8,476 bases of DNA from Candidatus Aerophobota bacterium. GTDB taxonomy: Bacteria > Aerophobota > Aerophobia > Aerophobales > AE-B3A. Positions 1 through 6,127 of this stretch are shown here, in pieces; the first letter of the stretch is position 1; each line of letters starts with the position of its first letter. The translations under genes and the position numbers were made by a program. The notes beneath the pieces were generated by a model. That model was given only the letters and a program-made list of their open reading frames with translations, was not told the origin of the DNA and did no database searches. Location: assembly GCA_030610725.1 (NCBI GenBank), contig JAUWRE010000035.1, positions 1 to 8,476 of the forward strand, read 5' to 3'.

Positions 1-46
1 TAAAACTCTTCACAATTGCCTCAGAGATTACTAAATCATCTAACAT
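1..46 (-). CDS. Start of a probable Thi4-type thiazole synthase (partial, runs off the window)
   Basis: Only the first 15 codons are visible, reading MLDDLVISEAIVKSF. A strong ribosome binding site, AGGGGAGGAG, lies 4 bases before the ATG. From memory of the family, prokaryotic Thi4 / ribulose-1,5-bisphosphate synthase-type proteins begin with a short helix of the pattern LD-x-x-x-IS-x-AI-x-x-x-F, just before the FAD/NAD-binding GG-x-G motif. This fragment fits that pattern. The family makes the thiazole half of thiamine from NAD and glycine, with sulfide as sulfur source in the prokaryotic form. The Rossmann motif lies outside the window, so the call rests on a short match and could be wrong. 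The gene starts 43 bases after the GspH-like gene ends, with no terminator between them, so it may be cotranscribed with it. Confidence 0.5.
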   Translation of the reverse strand, partial: MLDDLVISEAIVKSF

Positions 47-89
47 TATTCTCCTCCCCTATTGTTTTTTAATTTTTATGACTTACAGC

Positions 90-632
90 TCAATGTTTTT
101 CTGGATATATTCGAGCATAGCCAGTACTGGCAGTTATAGTAATGGTATGCCATCTTTCACTCTCTTTCCCTCTTAGATAGATAGAGCCAGACTCTGCTGT
201 TCCCTGAGGATAGAAAGAAATGCCAGAATCATCCGGATTATCGAACTCCACTATCCCGTCTTCTTCCTGCATCTTGTTAAACTCGGGATCGGCAAAAACT
301 ATATTTTCCTGAAGAGAGCGTCTTTCTCCTTCTATGTTGCCTTCTTTATCCTCCAGCCAATACCTGCTTCTGTATGGATCAAAAACAACCATATACTCTT
401 TTCTTTTGGTAATGGCCAAGCGTCGAGCCCACCTTAAGGTAGAGACAATATCCTCTGCTGAAGACTCCAGGTTAGTCCTGAAAAGAAAATTGCTGACAAA
501 AGGAACAGATATAGAGACAACTGTCCCTATAATAGCCAGGACTATAATCAATTCTATTAGAGTATAGCCGCATCTTCTATCACTGCCCAATTGCTCAATT
601 TCCTCTCCACCAGTTGTTGATATATTTATCAT
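90..632 (-). CDS. GspH/FimT-like type II secretion or type IV pilus pseudopilin
   Basis: A 180-residue prepilin-like protein. The class III signal is clear: RRCG | YTLIELIIV, with cleavage expected after Gly22, Tyr as +1 and the conserved Glu at +5 (residue 27), followed by a hydrophobic helix of about 20 residues. The C-terminal part has the GspH/FimT pattern: an early helix (SSAEDIVSTLRWARRLAITKR), then beta strands with FYPQGTAESGSIYLR and a final TITASTGYARIY. Such minor pseudopilins sit at the tip of the pseudopilus and are processed by a GspO/PilD-type peptidase. The ATG at 632 leaves only about one base after the AGAGGA motif and gives a 22-residue leader. An in-frame TTG at 588-590, about 11 bases after GGAGAGG, would give a more typical 8-residue leader. 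The upstream 43-bp repeat supplies the region around the ATG. It probably works with the GspG-like protein at 1646-2407. Confidence 0.88.
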   Translation of the reverse strand: MINISTTGGEEIEQLGSDRRCGYTLIELIIVLAIIGTVVSISVPFVSNFLFRTNLESSAEDIVSTLRWARRLAITKRKEYMVVFDPYRSRYWLEDKEGNIEGERRSLQENIVFADPEFNKMQEEDGIVEFDNPDDSGISFYPQGTAESGSIYLRGKESERWHTITITASTGYARIYPEKH

Positions 633-673
633 TCCTCTCTTATTCTTTTGAATAATAGGTCGCTGTCCCTATT
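631..673. repeat. 43-bp direct repeat, copy A, with internal hairpin
   Basis: This stretch matches 1598-1640 at 41 of 43 positions, in the same orientation, 967 bp apart. Its right end holds an inverted repeat, AATAGG (654-659), 8-base spacer, CCTATT (668-673). On the minus strand this reads AATAGGGACAGCGACCTATT. The left end reaches into the ATG of the GspH-like gene (630-632), so the repeat supplies that gene's upstream AGAGAGGA. The short palindrome resembles, from memory, REP-type elements linked to IS200-like (RAYT) transposases. No transposase is in the window. Confidence 0.85.
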
Positions 674-680
674 TAAGCTC

Positions 681-1538
681 TCAACAAAAGATTCTGGAGA
701 AGAACTCCGGAACACCTTTGATGCCTAAGTTGATGCGAAACAGGGCTCCCGCACTAGCTCCTTCTTCTCTCCTATTATTGCCACCCGCCGTTGTGACGTA
801 TATATCAGTGTAATCCTTCCCGCCAAAGGTCACACTTGAGATCTTCTTTACCGGAAAATGGATGCGTCGTTCCTCACTACCATCGGGTGAGTAACGGACC
901 AGGCAACTGCCACCCCAACGGGCAGACCACAGATAACCCTCTGCATCTACGGTCATCCCGTCCGGGGCCCCTTCTCCTTCTGGAACAACAATGAACGTAT
1001 TTTGATTGCTGATAATCCCGCTATTCTGGTCGTAGTCAAACACATAAATTGCACGTTTGGAAGTATCAGTATAGTACATACGCTTACGGTCCGGCGTAAA
1101 GCCCATCCCATTTGAAATACCGATTCCGTCCAATAGTTTGATTAACTCACCGTCTGTGTGGAGCTGATACAAACGAGCCAATCTATCCTTAGTTGGCATT
1201 GTACCGCAAAAGACGCGTCCTCCAGGATCGGCAATCACATCATTGAAGCGGGAATCTCGCTCATCAGGAATCTCCTCAAGCACATCAATCAATTCACCAT
1301 TTCGCCAGACCTTAACGGCACCCCTGGCCATGAACAGCAACAGAGTTCCCTCAGCCTGAATAGTGAATCCACCTACAACCTGGCCATGGTAAAACTGCTC
1401 ATGCTCGCCGGTGCTGGGATCATAGCGAAACATACGGCCGGTAGGGATGTCAGTCCAGTAAAGTTGCTTCTCAATCGGATGCCATAATGGGTTCTCGCCG
1501 CAAACACATTGATAATCAGCAATTAACTCTGGTTTCAC
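681..1538 (-). CDS. SMP-30/gluconolactonase/LRE family protein
   Basis: A 285-residue six-bladed propeller of the SMP-30 family, of normal length. Members are metal-dependent lactonases, mostly acting on sugar lactones such as gluconolactone; the substrate here cannot be read from sequence. Family landmarks are present: CGENPLWHP with Glu15, SRFNDV with Asn99, ISNGMGFTPD with Asn143, APDGMTVDAEG with Asp193, and YVTTAGG near the end. Glu15, Asn143 and Asp193 match the usual metal ligands, and Arg97/Asn99 the usual substrate contacts, so the enzyme looks intact. No signal peptide is seen, so it is probably cytoplasmic. It starts with GTG, 7 bases after a good AAAGGAG site (1546-1552). The gene is richer in G+C (about 50-60% in lines counted by hand) than its neighbours (about 38-40%) and is bracketed by a 43-bp direct repeat. 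It splits two pseudopilin genes to which it has no obvious functional link, so recent acquisition is likely. Confidence 0.88.
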   Translation of the reverse strand: MKPELIADYQCVCGENPLWHPIEKQLYWTDIPTGRMFRYDPSTGEHEQFYHGQVVGGFTIQAEGTLLLFMARGAVKVWRNGELIDVLEEIPDERDSRFNDVIADPGGRVFCGTMPTKDRLARLYQLHTDGELIKLLDGIGISNGMGFTPDRKRMYYTDTSKRAIYVFDYDQNSGIISNQNTFIVVPEGEGAPDGMTVDAEGYLWSARWGGSCLVRYSPDGSEERRIHFPVKKISSVTFGGKDYTDIYVTTAGGNNRREEGASAGALFRINLGIKGVPEFFSRIFC

Positions 1539-1552
1539 GCTAATTCTCCTTT
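1539..1552 (-). promoter_or_regulatory. Ribosome binding site that fixes the GTG start of the SMP-30 gene
   Basis: On the minus strand AAAGGAG (1546-1552) stands 7 bases before GTG (1536-1538). It is among the better Shine-Dalgarno matches in the window and lies inside the repeat-bounded cassette, so the gene brings its own translation signal. Confidence 0.75.
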
Positions 1553-1597
1553 AAATAGCTTTTTCTTGCTTTCTTATCTATTTCAGCCGTTCTCTAT

Positions 1598-1640
1598 ATT
1601 CCTCTCTTATTCTTCTAAATAATAGGTCGCTGTCCCTATT
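1598..1640. repeat. 43-bp direct repeat, copy B, with internal hairpin
   Basis: This is the partner of the copy at 631-673, differing at two positions in the middle (TTCTTCTAA against TTCTTTTGA). The AATAGG / CCTATT inverted repeat occupies 1621-1640. It begins 5 bases beyond the stop codon of the GspG-like gene. Joining copies A and B would remove the SMP-30 gene and place the GspH-like start about 50 bases after the GspG-like stop, the compact spacing expected for adjacent pseudopilin genes. Confidence 0.85.
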
Positions 1641-1645
1641 AAAAA

Positions 1646-2407
1646 CTACCAGTTATTGATATCATCTTCCAGGTAGCCGTTAGATGAACCCGGCCCATTA
1701 GGATCGAGTTCATCTATAAACCCATCTTCATCATCATCTGTCTCATTCTGACAATAATACCCATCAATAAATTCATTCCCTGAGATATCATCACTGCCTG
1801 TCTTTCCGTCTCGACCCTTACAATAAATGTCATAACTACTTCTATTGTGGAAAGGAGGGGTGGTAAGAAGATTTTTGTCCAGGTTAGCCCTATAAGAATA
1901 GACATGAATACGATCGTCCTTTCCTTTATGCCAGGGATCCAATAGTTCACCATAGCTATTCACCTGGTTGTCATTGAATTCCATATAGGGACCTTTTTTC
2001 TTGGAATCATCATCAGTATAGCTAGCTGGAGCTAAAGATAAAGCCTCTCTTAGAGAAGCTGAACCGTTGTTATCAGGAGGATAGAAACCATGGTCAATCT
2101 TATACATACTTATAGCTGTTTGCAGTTGGGCAATGAAAGACTTTGCTGTTGCTCTTTTTGATTTCTCTGTAGCTTGAAGGAAATTAACCACTGCTAAACT
2201 GGATAAAATAGCAATTATGGCTACTACTATTAAGAGCTCTATCAGGGTAAAACCCTCTTTTCCTGGACTGTCCATGAACATATTGAGAGGGGAAACATCC
2301 CCCCTCAACGGCCCGATCGGCAAAGCCGACTCTCGCTTGGCTCGAGCAAGTCGGGCCTGCTCCCCCCTGTTTAACCCAAAGGAATTATTCAAATTCCGAT
2401 ACTTCAA
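1646..2407 (-). CDS. GspG-like type II secretion pseudopilin with an unusual leader and C-terminal insert
   Basis: Prepilin signal KEG | FTLIELLIVVAII, with Glu at +5 (residue 57), then a helix rich in NFLQATEKSKRATAKSFIAQL. Other GspG landmarks follow: YKIDHGFYPPDN, LLDPW (155-159), SYDIYCKGRDG (191-201) and the terminal DDINNW. The protein should polymerise into the pseudopilus after leader removal. Between GRDGKTGSDD and the final DDINNW there is an insert of about 35 residues with an acidic DDDEDGFIDELD stretch (224-235) that resembles a calcium-binding loop. The start is uncertain. A TTG at 2405-2407 overlaps the upstream stop codon and has AGGGGG six bases before it, but gives a leader of 52 residues. 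ATG at 2279-2281 or 2273-2275 would give normal leaders of 10 or 8 residues but lacks a clear ribosome binding site. The extra leader is encoded largely by a GC-rich palindromic stretch. Confidence 0.85.
   Translation of the reverse strand: MKYRNLNNSFGLNRGEQARLARAKRESALPIGPLRGDVSPLNMFMDSPGKEGFTLIELLIVVAIIAILSSLAVVNFLQATEKSKRATAKSFIAQLQTAISMYKIDHGFYPPDNNGSASLREALSLAPASYTDDDSKKKGPYMEFNDNQVNSYGELLDPWHKGKDDRIHVYSYRANLDKNLLTTPPFHNRSSYDIYCKGRDGKTGSDDISGNEFIDGYYCQNETDDDEDGFIDELDPNGPGSSNGYLEDDINNW
2283..2308 (-). other. 10-bp stem hairpin just before the internal ATG of the GspG-like gene
   Basis: On the plus strand TTGAGAGGGG (2283-2292), spacer AAACAT, CCCCCCTCAA (2299-2308). In minus-strand RNA all ten pairs can form, one of them G-U. 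The hairpin ends one base before the ATG at 2279-2281. It has no T-tract on the minus strand, so I do not call it a terminator. Confidence 0.6.
2310..2357. repeat. GC-rich cruciform-like palindromic element in the pseudopilin leader
   Basis: A perfect 7-bp inverted repeat, GGCCCGA (2310-2316) and TCGGGCC (2351-2357), encloses two small hairpins: CGGC-AAA-GCCG (2318-2328) and CTTG-7-CAAG (2336-2350). An alternative pairing is CCGACT (2326-2331) with AGTCGG (2349-2354). Hand counting gives about 63% GC over 2281-2370, against about 40% around it. It looks like a mobile palindromic element or a structured mRNA leader. It stays open in the frame of the GspG-like gene. Confidence 0.6.
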
Positions 2408-5253
2408 AATATGCCCCCTATGGTGAAGAAAAGCTTAGCTCCTCTTTCCTCTCCATCTAAAGGCCAGGCTAAACCCAACCTTAGAACTAAAGAATATTTA
2501 CCAAAGGGAATAATTCTCAGGCGCAATTCCGCTCCTATATCTTGTTTTAGCTCTATATCTTCTTTCTGCCTGTCTTCAGCGCCCTCTCCCCAGATACATC
2601 CTGCATCAAAGAATAGAGCGCCTCCCAGACGGTCAATATAGAGAAAGGGAGAGCCTCCCAGCATCTTCAGCCACAAGAACCTGTACTCAAGGGAAGTGAA
2701 AATAAGGTTCTCTCCTATTTGAGAATTAGTGGGATATCCCCGCAAATCAGAAATTCCTCCTAAAGAGAGTAAGACTTTGGGAAAACTTAACCTATTATCC
2801 ACTCTTTTAGCTAAAATTCTCAGAGCTAGACTATTGCCATTAGAAAATTTTGTATATCCTCTTCCATCTATACTAAAAGCAGTGTATTCTAAATCACTAC
2901 CCAGCCCCCTACTAGAATACTCAACTCCTGCCTGTACTCTGATGCCTTCTTGACTGAGATCCGGGTCACACACGGGAACTAAGTCAACAAACTCCCAAAC
3001 AGTGCTTATGTTGTTTGCCTTCCCCTGCCAGGTTTCGAGCCCACCCGATGAAGTAAGAAAGGGAGTGTCCACCCATTGATTAGAATAGCTCACCCCTAAT
3101 CCCTGTCTATTATCTATCTGATAGACTAGACCAAGACTCTGCCCTTCCAGCTCCACTTGATGTAATTCTCCCCGGGAGAGACTATAGTATTTCTCACGGT
3201 ATAAATTAAGCCAAAAAGTGGGAAGAAAACTTCGGTTGAAATAGACTATATCGTACTGGAATTCTTGGCCTATAAGAGTAGAGAAGTAAAGATTATGTCT
3301 TTCCAAAACATCTGAGGCAGACCCTTCCAGGGAAAAGAAGAACCCCCGCTCAGAAAAAGAGAACCAGGGAAGAATATAATCCAGTCTAAACTGAGGCCTG
3401 TAAGGAAAAGAAGGGTAAGCTACCTCCTTTTTACTGATAAACTCCGTTAGAGAATCTTTCTCTGATGGGGCAAAAGTCAATTCTTCTTCCGGAACAGTCA
3501 GCAATCTTCCTGGCAAAGCTCCCAGAGAAAAAAGATAAAGAGAAAACCTTCCTTCCTTGTAAGCAGAGAGAACAACTTTTTTTCCATCAGGAGATATAGC
3601 TGGCTCAAAGACTCCTCCCTTTACCTCGGTATACTGCCTGAATTCTTTCCTTTCTGGATGGAGTGAATAAAGATTAAATACACCATCTTTGCCATTGGAG
3701 ATGAAGTAAATCTTCTCCCCCTGAGGAGAAAATATAGGACAGCGATTATCTGCTTCATCCAGAGTAAGACAAGTAAAAGTTTTGTCCTTTAATTGTAAAA
3801 GATAGATATCTCTTTTCCCTTTTCGAAAAGAGACAAACACTATTCTTTCCCCATCGGGAGAGAAAGAAGGAGAGAAGTTTTGCACTAATCCATCATCATC
3901 ATAGGTTAAAGGAGACACTTCATTACTATGGATATCCAGAAGATAGAGATTGGAGTTTCCCCCTTGCTGCTTTACAAACACTATTTTTTCCCCATGGGGA
4001 GAGAAAGATGCCTGGTCTGCCCTTAAACCATAGGTTAAACGTTCTTCCTTATTCTTCTCAATATCAAATAGATATAAATCTGACAAAAAGGTGCCTTTGG
4101 GAGAATAAAATTTTGTCTTAGAATATAGAATTCTTTTCCCATCAGGAGAAAAAGAAACAAAAGGATTAATCCCTCTCTTTAACCTTTTCACCTCTTTACT
4201 ATTAATATCCATAAGATAAAGGTCGAAAATAGCATAGTCATACCCCCGATTGGAGGCAAAGGCGAGCATGTCTCCTGAAGGCGAGAAAACAGGATGTTGA
4301 TTTCGTCTGCCCTGATAAGTTAAAGGCTCTCCCTCCTTAAGAGAATCATCATAGAAATCCTCTTTTCCCTTATATCTTTCTCTTATCCATTCCCGCCATT
4401 CAGAGTAAAGAAGAAAAGAGTCTTTACCCAGGATTTCTTCTAAAGTCTGATTAAAACTCAAAAAGTGAGAAGTAGGATAAAAGGCCAACCCGTCTGAGGC
4501 AAGAGCAAACTCTGTGCTAAACTGAAAAAGAGGTTGACCACGAAGATGGGCTAATATCCTGGCTATTTTATCCTTTCCATAATGATCAAAAATATAGCGG
4601 ACAAGACTATCTGATTGGTAGTAACCAGAGGTTCTTCCCCATCCCTCAAAGAAATAGAAAGCCCCCAGGCTGCCCTCAGACATAATCTCTTGTCTCTCTA
4701 CCTCATCCCTCAGTACCATCTCTTTCAAAGAATGCCACTCCTCTGCCTGGTATTGAGCTAATCCTTCTATAAACCACATAGGCAAAGTTAAATTAGCCAT
4801 TAATCGCCGCAGGGGGAAAAGGGATTCCTCAATGGCAGCAAAAGTAACTAGATGAGTAAACTCATGAGCAACAACCTGTCTTGCCCAGGACAGATTTCCA
4901 CTGGTTCCTTCAGGATGCCATCGAGCTCGAATAACGATTTTAGCAGGCAAAATGGAGGTATAACCTCCTGTATTATCGCTATAATTTTCCACAATAACGG
5001 GAGTCTCTTGGCGTGGCTGGTATCCCAAGTCAGATGTAACAGAGGGGTATATTTCTTCGGCAACCCTGGCTACCTGTTGAGCGAAAGTTTCTTCCTGCTG
5101 ATGATAGTAAATAAGAAAATGAGGAGACTGGATTACTTTCCAGTGAAGCTCGGGATGGTTAAAAGCAAAAGAAAAGGAATTAACTCTGGCTAGAAATATA
5201 AAAAGAAAAAAAAGAGCTATTACCCTACCTTTTCTAATGAAGTCTTTTTTCAA
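2404..5253 (-). CDS. Secreted zinc metalloprotease / TolB-like propeller / Omp85-like beta-barrel fusion
   Basis: A 949-residue exported protein. Residues 1-30 form a signal peptide (KKDFIRKGR, then a hydrophobic core). Residues 35-300 look like a gluzincin (peptidase MA-like) domain: HEFTH at 130-134 and FIEGLAQY at 161-168, giving zinc ligands His130, His134 and Glu163 and catalytic Glu131. Residues 318-580 hold six WD40-like/TolB repeats with the F/I-SP-x-G signature at about 323, 368, 417, 464, 508 and 553. Residues 612-949 look like an outer-membrane barrel of the Omp85/BamA type, with LGGISDLRGYP (831-841) matching the (V/L)RGY loop motif, YRFLW strands and a terminal Phe. I infer that the barrel anchors it in the outer membrane, with the protease and propeller probably on the periplasmic side. 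No POTRA repeats are seen. The start is TTG, 11 bases after the AmaP-like stop, with a weak AGAGAGCAGGA upstream. The end overlaps the TTG of the GspG-like frame. Confidence 0.85.
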   Translation of the reverse strand: MKKDFIRKGRVIALFFLFIFLARVNSFSFAFNHPELHWKVIQSPHFLIYYHQQEETFAQQVARVAEEIYPSVTSDLGYQPRQETPVIVENYSDNTGGYTSILPAKIVIRARWHPEGTSGNLSWARQVVAHEFTHLVTFAAIEESLFPLRRLMANLTLPMWFIEGLAQYQAEEWHSLKEMVLRDEVERQEIMSEGSLGAFYFFEGWGRTSGYYQSDSLVRYIFDHYGKDKIARILAHLRGQPLFQFSTEFALASDGLAFYPTSHFLSFNQTLEEILGKDSFLLYSEWREWIRERYKGKEDFYDDSLKEGEPLTYQGRRNQHPVFSPSGDMLAFASNRGYDYAIFDLYLMDINSKEVKRLKRGINPFVSFSPDGKRILYSKTKFYSPKGTFLSDLYLFDIEKNKEERLTYGLRADQASFSPHGEKIVFVKQQGGNSNLYLLDIHSNEVSPLTYDDDGLVQNFSPSFSPDGERIVFVSFRKGKRDIYLLQLKDKTFTCLTLDEADNRCPIFSPQGEKIYFISNGKDGVFNLYSLHPERKEFRQYTEVKGGVFEPAISPDGKKVVLSAYKEGRFSLYLFSLGALPGRLLTVPEEELTFAPSEKDSLTEFISKKEVAYPSFPYRPQFRLDYILPWFSFSERGFFFSLEGSASDVLERHNLYFSTLIGQEFQYDIVYFNRSFLPTFWLNLYREKYYSLSRGELHQVELEGQSLGLVYQIDNRQGLGVSYSNQWVDTPFLTSSGGLETWQGKANNISTVWEFVDLVPVCDPDLSQEGIRVQAGVEYSSRGLGSDLEYTAFSIDGRGYTKFSNGNSLALRILAKRVDNRLSFPKVLLSLGGISDLRGYPTNSQIGENLIFTSLEYRFLWLKMLGGSPFLYIDRLGGALFFDAGCIWGEGAEDRQKEDIELKQDIGAELRLRIIPFGKYSLVLRLGLAWPLDGEERGAKLFFTIGGIF
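2414..2419 (-). promoter_or_regulatory. Shine-Dalgarno for the TTG start of the GspG-like frame
   Basis: AGGGGG on the minus strand stands 6 bases before TTG (2405-2407), which itself overlaps the upstream TGA as TTGA. This supports translational coupling from the upstream gene and is the main argument for the long form. The motif also encodes the Gly-Gly near the end of the barrel protein, so it may be fortuitous. Confidence 0.45.
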
Positions 5254-5264
5254 TCCTGCTCTCT

Positions 5265-5786
5265 CTAAAGAATCTTGGCAACTTTAACCTTTACCTCCCT
5301 CACATTTTCAATTCCTACAGTATTATTAAGATAATTCTTTACCACTGTCTGGAGTTCATCTATTAAGCGAGGAATCTCTCCTTGACCCTGGGCAGAAAGG
5401 GTCAGATAAACATCTACCCCCTCCTCCGCCAATTTAATATCTGCCTTGATGTCCTCGACTCCTTCTACTCCCTTGCCTATCCGTTGGATAAATCCGCAAA
5501 TTGCCTTCTGAGAAATTTCCATTTCACCCAGAGGATTTTTTAAAGAAACAACCGCACTCTCTCTTTTTTTCCTGGTAAGCAAAGGCAAGGCAATACTCAA
5601 AACAAATAGAAACCCGAACAGGCAAATAAAAATTCCTTTAGTTAATAATTGCTGTTCAAGAGCAGTAAGAGCTCCTAGAATAGCAAACCTGGGGATTATC
5701 TCCAGCGAAATGAAGAATCCTGCCAGAGACAACAGAGCCAGAGTGACCACAATTATTCCCCATAGTATCCTTTTACAAACTCTCAT
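5265..5786 (-). CDS. amaP: AmaP-like membrane protein with an Asp23-type domain
   Basis: A 173-residue protein. Two membrane segments are evident, at about 7-29 and 50-70, the second followed by the basic stop TRKKRES. After a short linker comes a cytoplasmic domain (about 84-173) beginning NPLGEMEISQKAICGFI and ending in a basic beta strand, VREVKVKVAKI. This is the layout of AmaP, the alkaline-shock membrane anchor that recruits Asp23 in staphylococci. The domain resembles the Asp23-family protein encoded just upstream: both have the I-S/D-x-K-x-I-x-G-x-I start, a VEG motif, an IP-x-L-(I/V)-(D/E)-E segment and a final K-rich strand. The start is ATG with a strong AAGGAGG five bases before it, 14 bases after the Asp23-family stop. 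Its likely role is to tether that protein to the inner membrane; this is inferred from family and order. Confidence 0.8.
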   Translation of the reverse strand: MRVCKRILWGIIVVTLALLSLAGFFISLEIIPRFAILGALTALEQQLLTKGIFICLFGFLFVLSIALPLLTRKKRESAVVSLKNPLGEMEISQKAICGFIQRIGKGVEGVEDIKADIKLAEEGVDVYLTLSAQGQGEIPRLIDELQTVVKNYLNNTVGIENVREVKVKVAKIL

Positions 5787-5800
5787 CTTAGCCTCCTTAT

Positions 5801-6127
5801 TTATGAAATATGTTTGATTCCTTTTATTTTTATGTTAATTTTAGCCACTGGTTTATCGAGAACTCTTTGCACTTCTTGCTTCACTTTTTTCTGAGTTTCC
5901 TCTACCAACTGAGGGATAGCATTTCCTTCTTTAATAATTAACTCAAGGGAAATCCCTATTCCTTCCTGCAAATATTCTATCTTAATCCCCTCTCCCCACA
6001 GACCTCTCTTGACAGCATAAATTCCTTCCACCTCATTGAGGGCTTTCTTGATAAGCCCGCTGATTACCTTCCTATCAACTTCATAACTCTCTTCCTTATT
6101 TTGGCTCTCTTTCTGCTGATTAGTCAT
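5801..6127 (-). CDS. Asp23/Gls24 family (YqhY-like) protein
   Basis: A 108-residue soluble protein of typical family length. After a polar N-terminus (TNQQKESQNKEESY) comes the Asp23 core: VDRKVISGLIKKALNEVEGIYAV, then strands GIKIEYL and GISLELIIKEG, a helix IPQLVEETQKKVKQEVQRVL, and a last strand AKINIKIKGI. No catalytic residues are known for the family. In Bacillus the relative YqhY lies beside accB-accC and is genetically linked to acetyl-CoA carboxylase function. Here the ATG overlaps the accC stop by 8 bases (ATGACTAA), with AGAGG six bases upstream inside accC. This suggests coupled translation and supports the same link. The next gene encodes its probable membrane anchor. Confidence 0.9.
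   Translation of the reverse strand: MTNQQKESQNKEESYEVDRKVISGLIKKALNEVEGIYAVKRGLWGEGIKIEYLQEGIGISLELIIKEGNAIPQLVEETQKKVKQEVQRVLDKPVAKINIKIKGIKHIS

Noticed and set aside
681..1538. Degraded pseudogene in the inserted cassette
   Set aside because: The frame is intact, of full family length, with all expected metal-binding residues.
1641..1645. A poly-A/T tract after the GspG-like stop as part of a terminator with the repeat hairpin
   Set aside because: On the minus strand the T-run comes before the hairpin rather than after it, so the order is wrong for a terminator.
2283..2308. Rho-independent terminator between the barrel gene and the pseudopilin gene
   Set aside because: The stem is GC-rich but no T-run follows on the minus strand; ATG follows instead, and the hairpin lies inside an open frame.
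2310..2357. Possible tRNA or small structured RNA, because a 7-bp outer stem encloses two hairpins
   Set aside because: There are too few bases, no anticodon arm of the right size, no T-loop motif and no CCA-like end.
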